Positions 7,601 through 17,007 are shown, counted from the first letter of the stretch. The stretch: 45,654 bases of DNA from Flavobacterium muglaense (GCF_014305155.1 NZ_JACRUK010000031.1:1-45654); one strand, 5' to 3'. Numbers and translations are program-made. The notes: generated by a model from the letters alone, not told the origin.

Positions 7601-8392
7601 ATTGAAATTTAAGTTTTGGAAAACGAATTCGTCTTCACTATTTTCTTCTTGAAAGCAAGCGTTTAATTTACAGCTGTGATTCACTACTTCGCCAATGATA
7701 ATGATGGCTGGTGACGAAATTTGCTGGTCTTTTACTACCGCTGTTATGGTGCTAATGGTAGCGATTACTTTTTTTTGTGCGGCGGTTGTGCCGTTTTGAA
7801 TGATGGCTACGGGTAAATCATCGGTTCTGTTTTTTTGATATAATGCGACTATTTCGGTTAGTTTGTGCATGCCCATTAGGATCACGACTGTGGCCGAGGA
7901 TTGCGATGCTAAGTTGACGTCTTTGGATAACTTATGGTCGGAGGTGGTGCCGGTAATGACCCAAAAACTCTCGGATATCTGGCGCTGCGTTAAACTGATT
8001 CCGTTTACGGCTGGCACACCCAAAGCCGATGAAATACCGGGAACGATGGCGGTTTCTAAGCCAAATTGTTGGGCATAGGCGATTTCCTCACTACCACGAC
8101 CAAACACGAAGGGATCACCACCCTTGAGGCGTACTACATGTCCGTATTGCTGTGCCATGACTACTATTAACTCATTAATTTGGTCTTGGGAATTGGCGTG
8201 GCAACCCAAACGCTTGCCTACAAAAACAAGTTGAGCTTGGGGTGCATGCGCTAGTAAATCCTCGTTTACCAAGGCATCATACAAAACTACTGTGGCGGTT
8301 TGCAAGGCTTTGATGGCTTTGATGGTAATCAAATCTGGGTCTCCGGGTCCAGCGCCTACAATGGTTAACTGGGGCACAATAGTGTTTTTCAT
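7589..8392 (-). CDS. cobA: Uroporphyrinogen-III C-methyltransferase (SUMT)
   Basis: Methylates uroporphyrinogen III at C2 and C7 with S-adenosylmethionine to precorrin-2, the precursor of siroheme. The 267-aa protein shows family motifs in order: VGAGPGDPDLIT at the N-terminus, VLYDALV, VRLKGGDPFVFGRG, VPGISSALGVPA, and ILMGMHKL. Length fits a single-domain SUMT, with no CysG oxidase/chelatase fusion. It is 35 bp downstream of moeA on the same strand. Siroheme and molybdenum cofactor both serve nitrite/nitrate assimilation, which may explain the pairing; the reductases themselves are not in the window. About the last 20 residues (ending NFNSVL) are beyond the conserved fold. Confidence 0.95.
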   Translation of the reverse strand: MKNTIVPQLTIVGAGPGDPDLITIKAIKALQTATVVLYDALVNEDLLAHAPQAQLVFVGKRLGCHANSQDQINELIVVMAQQYGHVVRLKGGDPFVFGRGSEEIAYAQQFGLETAIVPGISSALGVPAVNGISLTQRQISESFWVITGTTSDHKLSKDVNLASQSSATVVILMGMHKLTEIVALYQKNRTDDLPVAIIQNGTTAAQKKVIATISTITAVVKDQQISSPAIIIIGEVVNHSCKLNACFQEENSEDEFVFQNLNFNSVL

Positions 8393-8427
8393 GAGTTGGT
8401 ACTTTTGGGGTTGCTATTTACTGTTGT

Positions 8428-9600
8428 TTAACTAAAAGGAATGATTTGGATTTCTTGCTGTTGTGCTACATTTTCGACCGTATGCGGAATGTATATAAAG
8501 CAATTCGCAACGGCAAAAGTATTGAGCATGGCCGAGCTTTGGCTTTCTAGAACCGTCACGGTTTCATCATTATAAAACCCTTTTAGAAACAAAGTTTTGG
8601 CGGTGTTGTTGTGGAACGCACTGGTGATTTTTCGGTTCATTTTGGGCAAGTGAATGTCGGTGAATCCCAAACGTTTTTTAAGTGCTGGCAACGCATAGAC
8701 ATAAAAACAAGTCAATGACGAGGCAGGATTTCCCGGTAAGGCAAAAACCAGTTGCTTGTCTTTTTTACCAAAAAACAAGGGCTTACCCGGCTTTTGATTG
8801 ATTTTATAAAACAACTCTTCTACCCCATTTTGCAACAAGGCTTCTTTGACAAAATCGTAATCACCAACGGAGATTCCGCCAGAAATAAGCAAAATATCAA
8901 ATTGAGTCAAACAACTTTCTATTATTTTTGTGGTTGCTTTTAAACTGTCTTTCACTCTGAAAATAGTTGGTTTTTTTATCCCTACTTCTTTCAAAGCGGC
9001 TTGCAGCATAACCGAATTGCTTTCGAATATTTTCCCTTTGGCCAACTTTTTACCGGGACGCACGAGTTCGTTACCAGTGACTAAAATAGCCACTTTGGGT
9101 TTTGAATACACTTTGATTAGTGTAATTCCTAAACAAGCAAAAAATCCAATTGCTGCAGCTGTTATGATAGTGTTCTTTTCTAAGACCAGTTGGCCTTTTT
9201 GTATCTGTTCGCCTTGCTTCCTGATGTTTGCAAAGGGCGCTGGAAATTTATCAATAACAACGGCATTGCCCGTTGCGGTGGTGTGTTCCTGCATCACAAC
9301 AGTATCTGCATCATCCGGAACATAAGCTCCCGTAAAAATGCGAACCGCTTGGTCTTTGCTTAGTTTTATATTTTGATAATCGCCTGCTTGCGAGCTACTA
9401 ACCACTGATAAAGTATTTAAATCAGTATGCACAAACGCATATCCATCCATAGCCGATTGCCGAAACGGTGGCATGTCAATGGGCGAATAAATAGTTTCGG
9501 CCAGCACATACCCGAGCGCCTTACCTACTTTTATTTTTTTTACAGGCATCTTAGCGCTGTTTTGCGCTATAATCGATAAGGCTTGGTCTACTTGAATCAT
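8428..9600 (-). CDS. moeA: Molybdopterin molybdenumtransferase
   Basis: Inserts molybdenum into adenylylated molybdopterin in the last step of Moco synthesis. The 390-aa length is normal. Motifs include PPFRQSAMDGYA near the front, GNAVVIDKFPAPFANIRKQG, ILVTGNELVRPG, LISGGISVGDYDFV in the MogA-like domain, and KPGKPLFFG followed by FALPGNPASSL. The short C-terminal domain ends in IPFS. It is the first gene of a two-gene unit with cobA on the minus strand. Confidence 0.95.
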   Translation of the reverse strand: MIQVDQALSIIAQNSAKMPVKKIKVGKALGYVLAETIYSPIDMPPFRQSAMDGYAFVHTDLNTLSVVSSSQAGDYQNIKLSKDQAVRIFTGAYVPDDADTVVMQEHTTATGNAVVIDKFPAPFANIRKQGEQIQKGQLVLEKNTIITAAAIGFFACLGITLIKVYSKPKVAILVTGNELVRPGKKLAKGKIFESNSVMLQAALKEVGIKKPTIFRVKDSLKATTKIIESCLTQFDILLISGGISVGDYDFVKEALLQNGVEELFYKINQKPGKPLFFGKKDKQLVFALPGNPASSLTCFYVYALPALKKRLGFTDIHLPKMNRKITSAFHNNTAKTLFLKGFYNDETVTVLESQSSAMLNTFAVANCFIYIPHTVENVAQQQEIQIIPFS

Positions 9601-9634
9601 AAAATAAATTTAAAACTACGTAAAAATACTTAAA

Positions 9635-9642
9635 CAAATATA
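9635..9642 (-). promoter_or_regulatory. -7 box upstream of moeA-cobA
   Basis: TATATTTG on the minus strand (plus CAAATATA) fits TAnnTTTG exactly, 35 nt upstream of the moeA ATG. No TTG is seen at the ideal distance. Confidence 0.4.
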
Positions 9643-9689
9643 AAAAAATCCCGTTAGTAAGAATAGTTTTTCGGTTTAAATCCCAACAA

Positions 9690-11020
9690 AATGCAGGAAG
9701 CGCGATTTATTCGCATTCTTTTGTGAAAATCGGAATGCAAGTATAAATAGTAGAGTAAATATGTAAAAAGCATGAAAACTGATTCGCTTCAGTGCATTTC
9801 CAGTGTGACAAAAACTAGCATAGACAATAGCCCATGGATCAAACAGACCTAAACTGATTTTATCAACTAAACCCAACCCAAGAATCCGTGAAAATCTGTG
9901 TAATCTGTGGCAAAAAAACCTCAACTACACAACTGCATTCCTACACTAAACCCAACCCAATTAATCCGTGTAAATCCTTGTAATCTGTGGCAAAAAAAAA
10001 TAGCCCACTGATCCAAGGGATCAATCAGATCTAAACTGATTTTATCATCGAAGCGAAACCCAATAATTTGCGAAAATATGTGTAATTTGCGGTAAAAAAA
10101 CCTCAACTACACAACTGCATTACTACACTAAACCCAACCCAATTAATCCGTGTAAATCCTTGTAATCTGTGGCAAAAAAAAATAGCCCACTGATCCAAGG
10201 GATCAATCAGATCTAAACTGATTTTATCATCGAAGCGCAACCCAATTAACCCGTGTAAATATGTGTAATTTGCGGTAAAAAAACCTCAGCTTCACAACTG
10301 CATTCCTACACTAAACCCAACCCAATTAACCCGTGTAAATCCTTGTAATCTGTGGCAAAAAAAATAGCCCACTGATCCAACGGATCAAACAGATCTAAAC
10401 GGGTTTTATCATCGAAGCGAAACCCAATAATTTGCGAAAATATGTGTGATTTGCGGTAAAAAAACCTCAACTACACAACTGCATTACTACACTAAACCCA
10501 ACCCAATTAATCCGTGTAAATCCGTGTAATCTGTGGCAAAAAAAAATAGCCCACTGATCTAACGGATCGAACAGATCTAAACTGATTTTATCATCTAAGC
10601 GCAACCCAGTAATTTGCAAAAATATGTGTAATTTGCGGTAAAAAAACCTCAGCTACACAACTGCATTTCTACACTAAACCCAACCCAATAATCTGTGTAA
10701 ATCTGTGTGATTTGTGGCTAAAAAAAATAGTCCACTCATCTAACAGATCGAACAGATCTCAACTGATTTTATCATCGAAGCGCAACCCTGTAATTTGTGA
10801 AAATCTGTGTAATTTGCGGTAAAAAAACCTCAGCTTCACAACTGCATTCCTACACTAAACCCAACCCAATCAATCCGTGTGAATCCGTGTAATCTGTGGC
10901 AAAAAAAAATAGCCCACTGATCAAACGGATCAAACAGATCTAAACTGATTTTATCATCGAAGCGCAACCCTGTAATTTGTGAAAATCTGTGTAATTTGCG
11001 GTAAAAAAACCTCAAAAAAC
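9690..11020. repeat. Tandem array, 182-bp unit, six copies plus partial ends
   Basis: The block CCTCARCTWCACAACTGCAT recurs at 9919, 10101, 10284, 10465, 10647 and 10828, with a truncated return at 11010; spacings are 181-183 bp. Each unit has two related halves, one ending TGTAATCTGTGGCAAAAAAA and the other TGTAATTTGCGGTAAAAAAA, separated by a stretch with GATCCAAGGGATC and ATCAGATCTAAACTGAT palindromes. Copies differ by several substitutions. The short open frames inside it follow the repeat and look non-coding. No CRISPR-like short direct repeat/spacer alternation is present. Confidence 0.9.
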
Positions 11021-11040
11021 TTCATTTTTCCCTTTCAGCA

Positions 11041-11073
11041 AAAAAAAATCCCCAAAAGCAAACGCCTTTGGGG
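11041..11073 (-). terminator. Terminator of rocF
   Basis: CCCCAAAAGC and GCCTTTGGGG form the stem (11050-11073); a run of Ts follows on the minus strand (11049-11041). Confidence 0.85.
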
Positions 11074-11098
11074 AAAATGATATCAAATCATCATGGAT

Positions 11099-12061
11099 TT
11101 AAGCAATCCATAAATCTATCGTTTCAGTCACTTGCTCCAGTACTTCAAATGCTGTTTCGGCCATTTTGTTCCCTTTAGTATCCAATAACGGATTCACCTC
11201 AACCACTTCCAAACAAGCCACTTTTTTAGAAGCGATAATCTGGTTGATAATAGCGATTACTTCATATTGATCAAAACCTTTAGCAACCGGAGTACCTGTT
11301 CCGTATGAAATCATATCGCAGTCCATGGAATCCACATCAAATGAAATGTAAATCATATCGCAATTAGATAATTTTGCTAGCGCTTCGTCAACACAAGTTT
11401 TCAAACCTCGGTAACGCACCTCATCTACCTTGTAATTTTTGATGTTTAGCTTTTCGATCTGCTTGTCTTCAGCCTCTTCTGTGTCACGGACACCAAAATA
11501 AACCAAATTCCCAGCTTCAATTTTTGCCCCTGGACAACCAATGTTTTTCATGTTCTCCCAATGCTGCTTGGTTTCAGGAGAGATTTCGTTGATTTGGCAA
11601 TCTAAATTATCATCATAAAGCGCTGCCGATAAAGGCATACCGTGGATATTTCCAGATGGCGAAGTAAAAGGCGAATGCAAATCGGCATGCGCGTCAATCC
11701 AAATCACCCCTAGAGTTTTCCTTGGGTAAACCGCTTTGATTCCGCTTATAGTACCTAAAGCCGAAGAGTGATCGCCAGACAATACAATAGGGAAATAATT
11801 AGCCTCTATATTGTGCTTCACAGCGTAACTCACACGTGTACATTGCTCTACAACATGCTCGATTCTTTTAGCAAAATCATTGTTATTCTTATCGTAGATG
11901 CTTTCATTATGCGTTTTTACATCATCAAATTTATACTGATTAAAATAATCACTATTTTTATTGATAGCTGCAATTTCGATGGCATCAATTCCTAAGTCAG
12001 ATCCACGGGTTCCCGCACCAATATCAGACCGGTTTTTTATTAATTTTATTGCTTTTTCCAT
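11099..12061 (-). CDS. rocF: Arginase-family ureohydrolase (probable arginase)
   Basis: Hydrolyses arginine to ornithine and urea. The 320-aa protein has the three manganese-binding motifs of the family: SGDHS with H98, DAHADLHSP from residue 123, and SFDVDSMD near 248-255. It lies 6 bp downstream of the ornithine aminotransferase gene, whose substrate is its product, so arginase is favoured over agmatinase or formimidoylglutamase. It is the second gene of the minus-strand operon and is closed by a strong hairpin terminator. Confidence 0.9.
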   Translation of the reverse strand: MEKAIKLIKNRSDIGAGTRGSDLGIDAIEIAAINKNSDYFNQYKFDDVKTHNESIYDKNNNDFAKRIEHVVEQCTRVSYAVKHNIEANYFPIVLSGDHSSALGTISGIKAVYPRKTLGVIWIDAHADLHSPFTSPSGNIHGMPLSAALYDDNLDCQINEISPETKQHWENMKNIGCPGAKIEAGNLVYFGVRDTEEAEDKQIEKLNIKNYKVDEVRYRGLKTCVDEALAKLSNCDMIYISFDVDSMDCDMISYGTGTPVAKGFDQYEVIAIINQIIASKKVACLEVVEVNPLLDTKGNKMAETAFEVLEQVTETIDLWIA

Positions 12062-12067
12062 GGCAGC

Positions 12068-13351
12068 TTATTTAAAGTCGTTTAGCGCTTTTTCGATAAT
12101 CACAAGACATTCTTGAATTTGAGCTTCGGTAATTACTAATGGTGGTGCAAATCTAATTTTGTTACCATGAGTAGGCTTAGCCAATAATCCATAATCTCTA
12201 AATTTCAAGCAAATATCCCAAGCCAAGTCTGACTCTTCATCACTATTAATTACAATAGCATTCAATAATCCTTTACCACGTACTAGGGCAATTAATGGGT
12301 TTCTTGAAGCAATAGCATTCAAACCGTCTCTTAATATAATTCCTAAACGTTCTGCATTTTGTGATAATTTCTCGTCTTTTACTACCTCAAGAGCTGCCAT
12401 AGCAACTGCTGCTGCCACAGGGTTTCCTCCAAAAGTAGATCCGTGTTGCCCTGGTTTGATGACATTCATAATAGCATCATTGGCTAATACAGCCGACACT
12501 GGATAAACACCACCAGAAATTGCTTTTCCTAGAATAAGAATGTCTGGTTTCACCTCTGGTTTGTTCTCACAACCGTTCTCACAAGAACAGTTTCCACAAG
12601 TGGCTAATAATCTACCCGTACGAGCAATTCCTGTTTGTACCTCATCTGCAATAAACAATACATTATGTGCTGCACAAAGTGCTTTGGCTTTCGCCAAATA
12701 GCCTTCAGTGGGTACATACACTCCAGCTTCCCCTTGAATCGGTTCTACTAAAAATCCTGCGATATTTTTGCTTGATTTTAAAGTTGCTTCCAAAGCATCA
12801 ATATCATCATAAGCAATTTTGATAAATCCATCGGTAAACGGACCAAAGTTTTTGCGTGCATTTTCGTCATTTGAGAACGAAATAATCGTTGTTGTTCTTC
12901 CGTGGAAGTTATTCTCACAAACAATAATTTCTGCTTGATTTTCTGGAATGCCTTTTACCTCATACGCCCATTTTCTACAAATTTTCAAAGCCGTTTCTAC
13001 TGCTTCGGCACCTGTATTCATTGGTAATACTTTGTCAAAACCAAAGTAGTTTGTCACATATTCTTCAAAAACTCCCAATTGGTCGTTATGAAAAGCACGA
13101 GAAGTTAAAGTCAATGTTTGCGCTTGCTTTACCATTGCGCCTACAATTTTCGGGTGACAATGCCCTTGATTTACTGCTGAATAAGCCGATAAAAAATCAA
13201 AATATTTTTTTCCATCTACATCCCAAACATATACGCCTTCTCCTCTGTCTAACACAACGGGTAATGGGTGATAATTATGAGCACCGTATTTATTTTCTTT
13301 AGCTATTAATGCTTCTGACTTAGTTGAAAGAGTTGAATCTGTTTGTTGCAT
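12068..13351 (-). CDS. rocD: Ornithine aminotransferase
   Basis: PLP enzyme converting ornithine and 2-oxoglutarate to glutamate semialdehyde and glutamate. The 427-aa class III aminotransferase shows [13 protein letters not shown] near 56-67, [11 protein letters not shown] at 111-121, NNFHGRT near 147-153, the cofactor Asp in FIADEVQTG (D236) and the PLP lysine in LGKAISGG (K276). Between these last two sits a Cys cluster, C252-x2-C255-x-C257-x3-C261, absent from the best-known family members but, as far as I recall, present in flavobacterial versions. First gene of rocD-rocF, divergent from an Lrp-type regulator. Confidence 0.95.
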   Translation of the reverse strand: MQQTDSTLSTKSEALIAKENKYGAHNYHPLPVVLDRGEGVYVWDVDGKKYFDFLSAYSAVNQGHCHPKIVGAMVKQAQTLTLTSRAFHNDQLGVFEEYVTNYFGFDKVLPMNTGAEAVETALKICRKWAYEVKGIPENQAEIIVCENNFHGRTTTIISFSNDENARKNFGPFTDGFIKIAYDDIDALEATLKSSKNIAGFLVEPIQGEAGVYVPTEGYLAKAKALCAAHNVLFIADEVQTGIARTGRLLATCGNCSCENGCENKPEVKPDILILGKAISGGVYPVSAVLANDAIMNVIKPGQHGSTFGGNPVAAAVAMAALEVVKDEKLSQNAERLGIILRDGLNAIASRNPLIALVRGKGLLNAIVINSDEESDLAWDICLKFRDYGLLAKPTHGNKIRFAPPLVITEAQIQECLVIIEKALNDFK

Positions 13352-13379
13352 GATGTTTATTTTTTATGTCCTTAAAGTA

Positions 13380-13409
13380 CAAATCTACAAATAATTTTTC
13401 ATAAAACAA
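13380..13409 (-). promoter_or_regulatory. rocDF promoter
   Basis: TTG (13409-13407), 19-nt spacer, TAGATTTG (13387-13380): a perfect Bacteroidota -33/-7 pair on the minus strand. The predicted start is about 20 nt upstream of the rocD ATG. Confidence 0.75.
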
Positions 13410-13502
13410 GTATAAAAATACATTTTTGACTTTTTAATGGTTTTAAAAAAGTTAATTAAGCAAAATAACAAGATTAAAAAAGTCATTATAACAAATTACC
13501 CC

Positions 13503-13535
13503 TTGCTGATTTATTAAAAATAATAACTACATTTA
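13503..13535 (+). promoter_or_regulatory. Probable promoter of the Lrp/AsnC gene
   Basis: TTG (13503-13505), 22-nt spacer, TACATTTA (13528-13535), one base off TAnnTTTG. It sits back to back with the rocDF promoter, so one bound regulator could affect both. Confidence 0.45.
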
Positions 13536-13575
13536 TACCTATAAAATGACAGCGTTATATTAAAAATAGATTTCC

Positions 13576-14028
13576 ATGGATGTATTAGATGAATTTGATA
13601 TCAAAATTATCAAAGAATTAGAAAAAGACGGACGTATGGCTTACTCGGCAATAGCAACAACTTTAAAAATATCAAATACCATGGTGCACCAGCGCATCAA
13701 TCGTTTATTTGACCAAGGTATTATCACCGGAATAAAACCCATCATCAACGAAAAGAAAATAGGCTACGACTGGGGTGCCTTTACCGGAATCACACTAAAC
13801 AAAGATGAAGATAGCAGCCGAATCATTGATGAATTGAAAAAAATCCCCGAAGTAACCGAATGCTATTACATCACGGGCTCTTTCACTTTATACATTAAAA
13901 TGATTGCCCGAGACCACGAACACATGCGTAAACTACTGTACGAAAAAATAGATACCATACCCGGAATTGCCAAAACCGACTCGATGATCGAATTGGGTTG
14001 CGCCTTCAAAAGAAATATTAGCCTTTAA
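13576..14028 (+). CDS. Lrp/AsnC-family transcriptional regulator
   Basis: A 150-aa feast/famine regulator. The N-terminal winged helix-turn-helix runs to about residue 60 (LDEFDIKIIKELEKDGRMAY, then ATTLKISNTMVHQRINRL). The C-terminal RAM ligand-binding domain follows, with the conserved IPEVTECYYITGSF. It is transcribed away from rocD with about 220 bp between them, so amino-acid-responsive control of arginine/ornithine catabolism is the likely role (inference). It is not in an operon with the next gene, whose start is 90 bp downstream. Confidence 0.9.
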   Translation: MDVLDEFDIKIIKELEKDGRMAYSAIATTLKISNTMVHQRINRLFDQGIITGIKPIINEKKIGYDWGAFTGITLNKDEDSSRIIDELKKIPEVTECYYITGSFTLYIKMIARDHEHMRKLLYEKIDTIPGIAKTDSMIELGCAFKRNISL

Positions 14029-14118
14029 ACAGTTATTAAAAAAACGATAAAAAAAAGCATCCAGTCCAGCCAGAGTATATATTTTCGGATATTTGTTTGA
14101 TATAAAAAACAACCAATT

Positions 14119-14892
14119 ATGAAAAACATAAAATTATTTATTTTGGGGATCATTGTTTATTCTCAAGGGGCTTTCGCCCAATTAAAACCAGTTGTCTATA
14201 AAGATAATACACAAGTTTTAAACGGATTTGCAATTGCTCCCACTAAAAAGAGCGATCAAAAACCAGGCATTTTAATTCTACCCGCTTGGAAAGGAATCGA
14301 TAAAGCATCCAAAGACATTGCGACTAATCTAGCAAGTTTAGGCTACTACTCATTCATCGCTGACATCTACGGAGAAGGAAACTATCCAAAAGACAACGCC
14401 GAAGCAGGTAAAAGCGCTGGTTACTACAAAACCAACTTTGAAGCTTACCAACACCGCATTCAATTAGCATTAGACCAATTAATAAAAGCGGGAGCACATC
14501 CCGATAATATTGTAGTTATAGGTTATTGTTTTGGAGGTACAGGTGCTCTAGAAGCTGCCCGTGGACACTTAAAAATACAAGGAGTCGTATCTTTCCACGG
14601 TGGTTTAGCAAAAGAGGCCTCTCGCCCTACGGAACCCATCACTGCCAAAGTATTAGCTTGCCACGGTGCAGACGATCCTTATGTTTCTGCAGCTGAAGTA
14701 ACTGCTTTCCAACAAGAAATGCGCGACACAAAAGCAGATTGGCAAATGATTTATTATGCAAACTCGGTACACGGATTTACAAATCCAGAATACGGAGACG
14801 ATAATTCTAAAGGCGCTGCATACAATGAAAAAGCAGCAAAACGCTCTTTTGAACACCTTAAAGTTTTCTTGAACGAAGTGCTTAAAAAATAA
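14119..14892 (+). CDS. Secreted dienelactone hydrolase-family alpha/beta hydrolase
   Basis: A 257-aa alpha/beta hydrolase with a signal peptide (about residues 1-20, ending GAFA). The nucleophile elbow is GYCFGG with C137, the Cys version typical of the dienelactone hydrolase family. The acid is D186 in GADDPYV and the base H218 in VHGFTN. Substrate is unknown; most family members outside chloroaromatic pathways are general esterases. It ends 20 bp before the M28 peptidase gene and may be co-transcribed with it. Confidence 0.9.
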   Translation: MKNIKLFILGIIVYSQGAFAQLKPVVYKDNTQVLNGFAIAPTKKSDQKPGILILPAWKGIDKASKDIATNLASLGYYSFIADIYGEGNYPKDNAEAGKSAGYYKTNFEAYQHRIQLALDQLIKAGAHPDNIVVIGYCFGGTGALEAARGHLKIQGVVSFHGGLAKEASRPTEPITAKVLACHGADDPYVSAAEVTAFQQEMRDTKADWQMIYYANSVHGFTNPEYGDDNSKGAAYNEKAAKRSFEHLKVFLNEVLKK

Positions 14893-14912
14893 TACAAACT
14901 AATTGATTTTAA

Positions 14913-15932
14913 ATGAAAAAATTAATTCCTTTTATTGCTTTAGCAGCAACCATAGCATCCTGCTCAAGCACAAAAACACTCAAAAAAGTTGATAATTCTG
15001 ATCCAACAAAATACATTACTACTATTACCGCTGCCGATCTAAAAACGCATCTTTACATCGTGGCTGCCGACTCAATGGAAGGAAGAGAAACAGGTTCCCC
15101 AGGACAGAAAAAAGCAGGCAAATACTTGATTAGTCAATACGGAAAAAACAATATTTCTTTTCCTAAGGCAGCCAACTCTTTTTATCAAATTGTACCAGCC
15201 GAAGCCCTGAATAAAAGAGCTAGCGACAAACTAAACAGTTCTGAGAATATTTGGGCATTTATAGAAGGTTCTGAAAAACCCGATGAAGTAGTTGTTGTCT
15301 CTGCACATTACGACCATGTAGGGGTTAAAAATGGTGACGTGTACAATGGTGCCGATGATGACGGATCAGGAACCGTAGCGCTGTTAGAAATCGCTCAAGC
15401 TTTTGCAAAAGCAAAAAATGAAGGCCACGGACCCAAACGTTCTATTCTGTTCTTTCACGCCACTGGCGAAGAGCACGGACTATTAGGGTCCAGCTATTAC
15501 TCGGACAATCCTTTATTTCCATTTGAAAACACCGTTGCCGACATTAATATCGACATGATTGGACGTCGTGATGTGGCTCATGCTAGTTCAAACAACTATG
15601 TGTACTTAATAGGCGCTGATCGTCTATCATCAGATCTTGACTCCATCTGCAAGCAAGTCAATGAAAAGTACATCCACATGGATTTAGACTACACATACAA
15701 CGACAAGAACGATCCCAACCATTTTTATGAGCGCTCAGATCATTATAACTTTGCCAAGCATGGCATTCCATCGGTTTTCTTATTTAATGGTGTCCATGCA
15801 GACTATCATAGAAAAACAGATACGGTAGAAAAAATTGAATTTGACGCCTTGGCCAAAAGAACCCAACTAGCCTTTACAATTGCTTGGGAACTCGCCAATC
15901 GTGAAAACCGACCAGTAGTCGATAAAAAATAA
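14913..15932 (+). CDS. M28-family metallopeptidase lipoprotein
   Basis: A 339-aa zinc aminopeptidase-like protein with a lipoprotein signal (lipobox ATIASC, Cys at residue 17). Co-catalytic zinc ligands are visible in order: SAHYDHVG (His), NGADDDGSG (bridging Asp), GEEHGLLGS (Glu-Glu), NIDMIG (Asp) and HADYHRKTDT (His). It probably trims peptides at the cell envelope. It follows the hydrolase closely and is closed by a 15-bp perfect hairpin terminator about 120 bp downstream. Confidence 0.9.
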   Translation: MKKLIPFIALAATIASCSSTKTLKKVDNSDPTKYITTITAADLKTHLYIVAADSMEGRETGSPGQKKAGKYLISQYGKNNISFPKAANSFYQIVPAEALNKRASDKLNSSENIWAFIEGSEKPDEVVVVSAHYDHVGVKNGDVYNGADDDGSGTVALLEIAQAFAKAKNEGHGPKRSILFFHATGEEHGLLGSSYYSDNPLFPFENTVADINIDMIGRRDVAHASSNNYVYLIGADRLSSDLDSICKQVNEKYIHMDLDYTYNDKNDPNHFYERSDHYNFAKHGIPSVFLFNGVHADYHRKTDTVEKIEFDALAKRTQLAFTIAWELANRENRPVVDKK

Positions 15933-15939
15933 CAACAAT

Positions 15940-16050
15940 AATTTGGGCACATCCTTGCTTTCACTATCGTTACAGCAAGACCAGGCTATTCGTTACAATC
16001 TCCCGAAAAAAAATCGGGAGGATTTACACTACTATCCTTTGTGCATAAAA
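15940..16050. other. Non-coding gap with a short hairpin
   Basis: Contains CTCCCGA/TCGGGAG separated by a run of As near 15999-16020, and a CCTTGCTTTCACTATCGTTA stretch resembling dispersed repeats of flavobacterial genomes. No gene seen. Confidence 0.4.
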
Positions 16051-16089
16051 AGAGAGCGCTTTGAACTATTCAAAGCGCTCTCTTTTTTT
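16051..16089 (+). terminator. Terminator of the M28 peptidase unit
   Basis: AGAGAGCGCTTTGAA and TTCAAAGCGCTCTCT form a 15-bp perfect stem with a 3-nt loop, followed by Ts. Confidence 0.9.
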
Positions 16090-16102
16090 GACTATAATCC
16101 AC

Positions 16103-16133
16103 AAAAAAAGCCTCTCATTTCTGAGAGGCTTTT
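16103..16133 (-). terminator. Terminator of tRNA-His
   Basis: AAAAGCCTCTCA (16107-16118) pairs with TGAGAGGCTTTT (16122-16133); Ts follow on the minus strand. Confidence 0.85.
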
Positions 16134-16141
16134 GCTTTCTG

Positions 16142-16216
16142 GGTGGGAGACGGGGCTCGAACCCGCGACCCTCGGTACCACAAACCGATGCTCTAACCAA
16201 CTGAGCTACAACCACC
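16142..16216 (-). tRNA. tRNA-His (GTG)
   Basis: On the minus strand the cloverleaf reads with D-arm GCTCAGTTGGTTAGAGC, anticodon stem TCGGT/ACCGA around loop TTGTGGT (anticodon GTG, His), and T-loop TTCGAGC. An extra 5' G opposite C73 is present, the His identity feature. The acceptor stem is unusual: GTGGTTG against CTCCCAC leaves two adjacent mismatches at positions 5-68 (U.C) and 6-67 (U.U). CCA is not fully encoded. Confidence 0.9.
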
Positions 16217-16232
16217 ATTTGCTTAGCGGTGG

Positions 16233-16262
16233 CAAAGATACAACTAAAGTTTACTTCTGCAA
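16233..16262 (-). promoter_or_regulatory. tRNA-His promoter
   Basis: TTG (16262-16260), 19-nt spacer, TATCTTTG (16240-16233): a perfect -33/-7 pair about 17 nt upstream of the mature 5' end. Confidence 0.75.
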
Positions 16263-16290
16263 ATGTTTTTTTAAAAAAAATGCATCAAAT

Positions 16291-17007
16291 TTAGATCAAA
16301 TCTCCTAAGCTATTGACTGCCAAATATCTTTCTACAGTAAAACCTTCTGCATGATCGACTCCCACAAGCCTTCCTAAGTCTCTTGAGCGGTAATTTAAGC
16401 TTTCCAAGAAGTTTTTTGAGCTAATTGGTGACTCTGGCTCTTTTGAATTGGGATCATAAAACTGCGATCCATAAGCCAATATGGATTGTATCTTAGTATC
16501 TGTAAATCCTGTGATGTCTACCACAAAATCCGGAACAATATTTTTCCATTGTAAATAATGATACACAAGCTTAGGTCGCCACGCTTTTTGCGCTACTCCA
16601 TCTACTGTTGTTTCAATTTTTACCAAACCCGATAAAAAACAAGCATCCGAAACTAATTTACTCCCTTTTGCATGATCAATATGACGATCGTCTATTGCAT
16701 TACACAATACAATTTCGGGCTGGTATTTGCGTATCATTTTTATAATTTCCAACTGATGCTTTTCGTCATTTACAAAAAAACCATCGCGCATCTCTAGATT
16801 CTCACGAACCGAAACGCCCAAAATTTTTGCAGCAGCATTCGCTTCACTATCTCTAATCTCAGCCGAACCACGAGTTCCCAACTCACCGCGAGTCAAGTCA
16901 ACAATTCCAACCGTTTTCCCTAAGGAAATCTCTTTTAAAATTGTTCCCGCACAACCCAATTCTACATCATCAGGATGTGCACCAAATGCTAGTATATCTA
17001 ATTTCAT
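16291..17007 (-). CDS. bshB1: Bacillithiol biosynthesis deacetylase BshB1
   Basis: Deacetylates N-acetylglucosaminyl malate to glucosaminyl malate in bacillithiol synthesis. The 238-aa LmbE-like protein has the zinc motif AHPDDVELG (H11, D14), then RGELGTRGS, LEMRDG, and DDRHIDH with the second His ligand region. The C-terminal YGSQFYDP is typical of BshB1 and separates it from MshB/PIG-L relatives. It is alone on its strand here; the tRNA-His promoter lies just beyond its stop. Confidence 0.9.
   Translation of the reverse strand: MKLDILAFGAHPDDVELGCAGTILKEISLGKTVGIVDLTRGELGTRGSAEIRDSEANAAAKILGVSVRENLEMRDGFFVNDEKHQLEIIKMIRKYQPEIVLCNAIDDRHIDHAKGSKLVSDACFLSGLVKIETTVDGVAQKAWRPKLVYHYLQWKNIVPDFVVDITGFTDTKIQSILAYGSQFYDPNSKEPESPISSKNFLESLNYRSRDLGRLVGVDHAEGFTVERYLAVNSLGDLI

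Noticed and set aside
9676..10106. Two short minus-strand frames
   Set aside because: They lie in the 182-bp tandem repeat and follow its period; no coding features.
9690..11020. CRISPR array
   Set aside because: The period is 182 bp with no conserved short repeat and unique spacers, and no cas genes are present.
15943..16308. Open frame of 121 codons on the plus strand
   Set aside because: It runs antisense through tRNA-His and two terminators; the GLEPATLGTTN-like stretch is the well-known false translation of a tRNA antisense.
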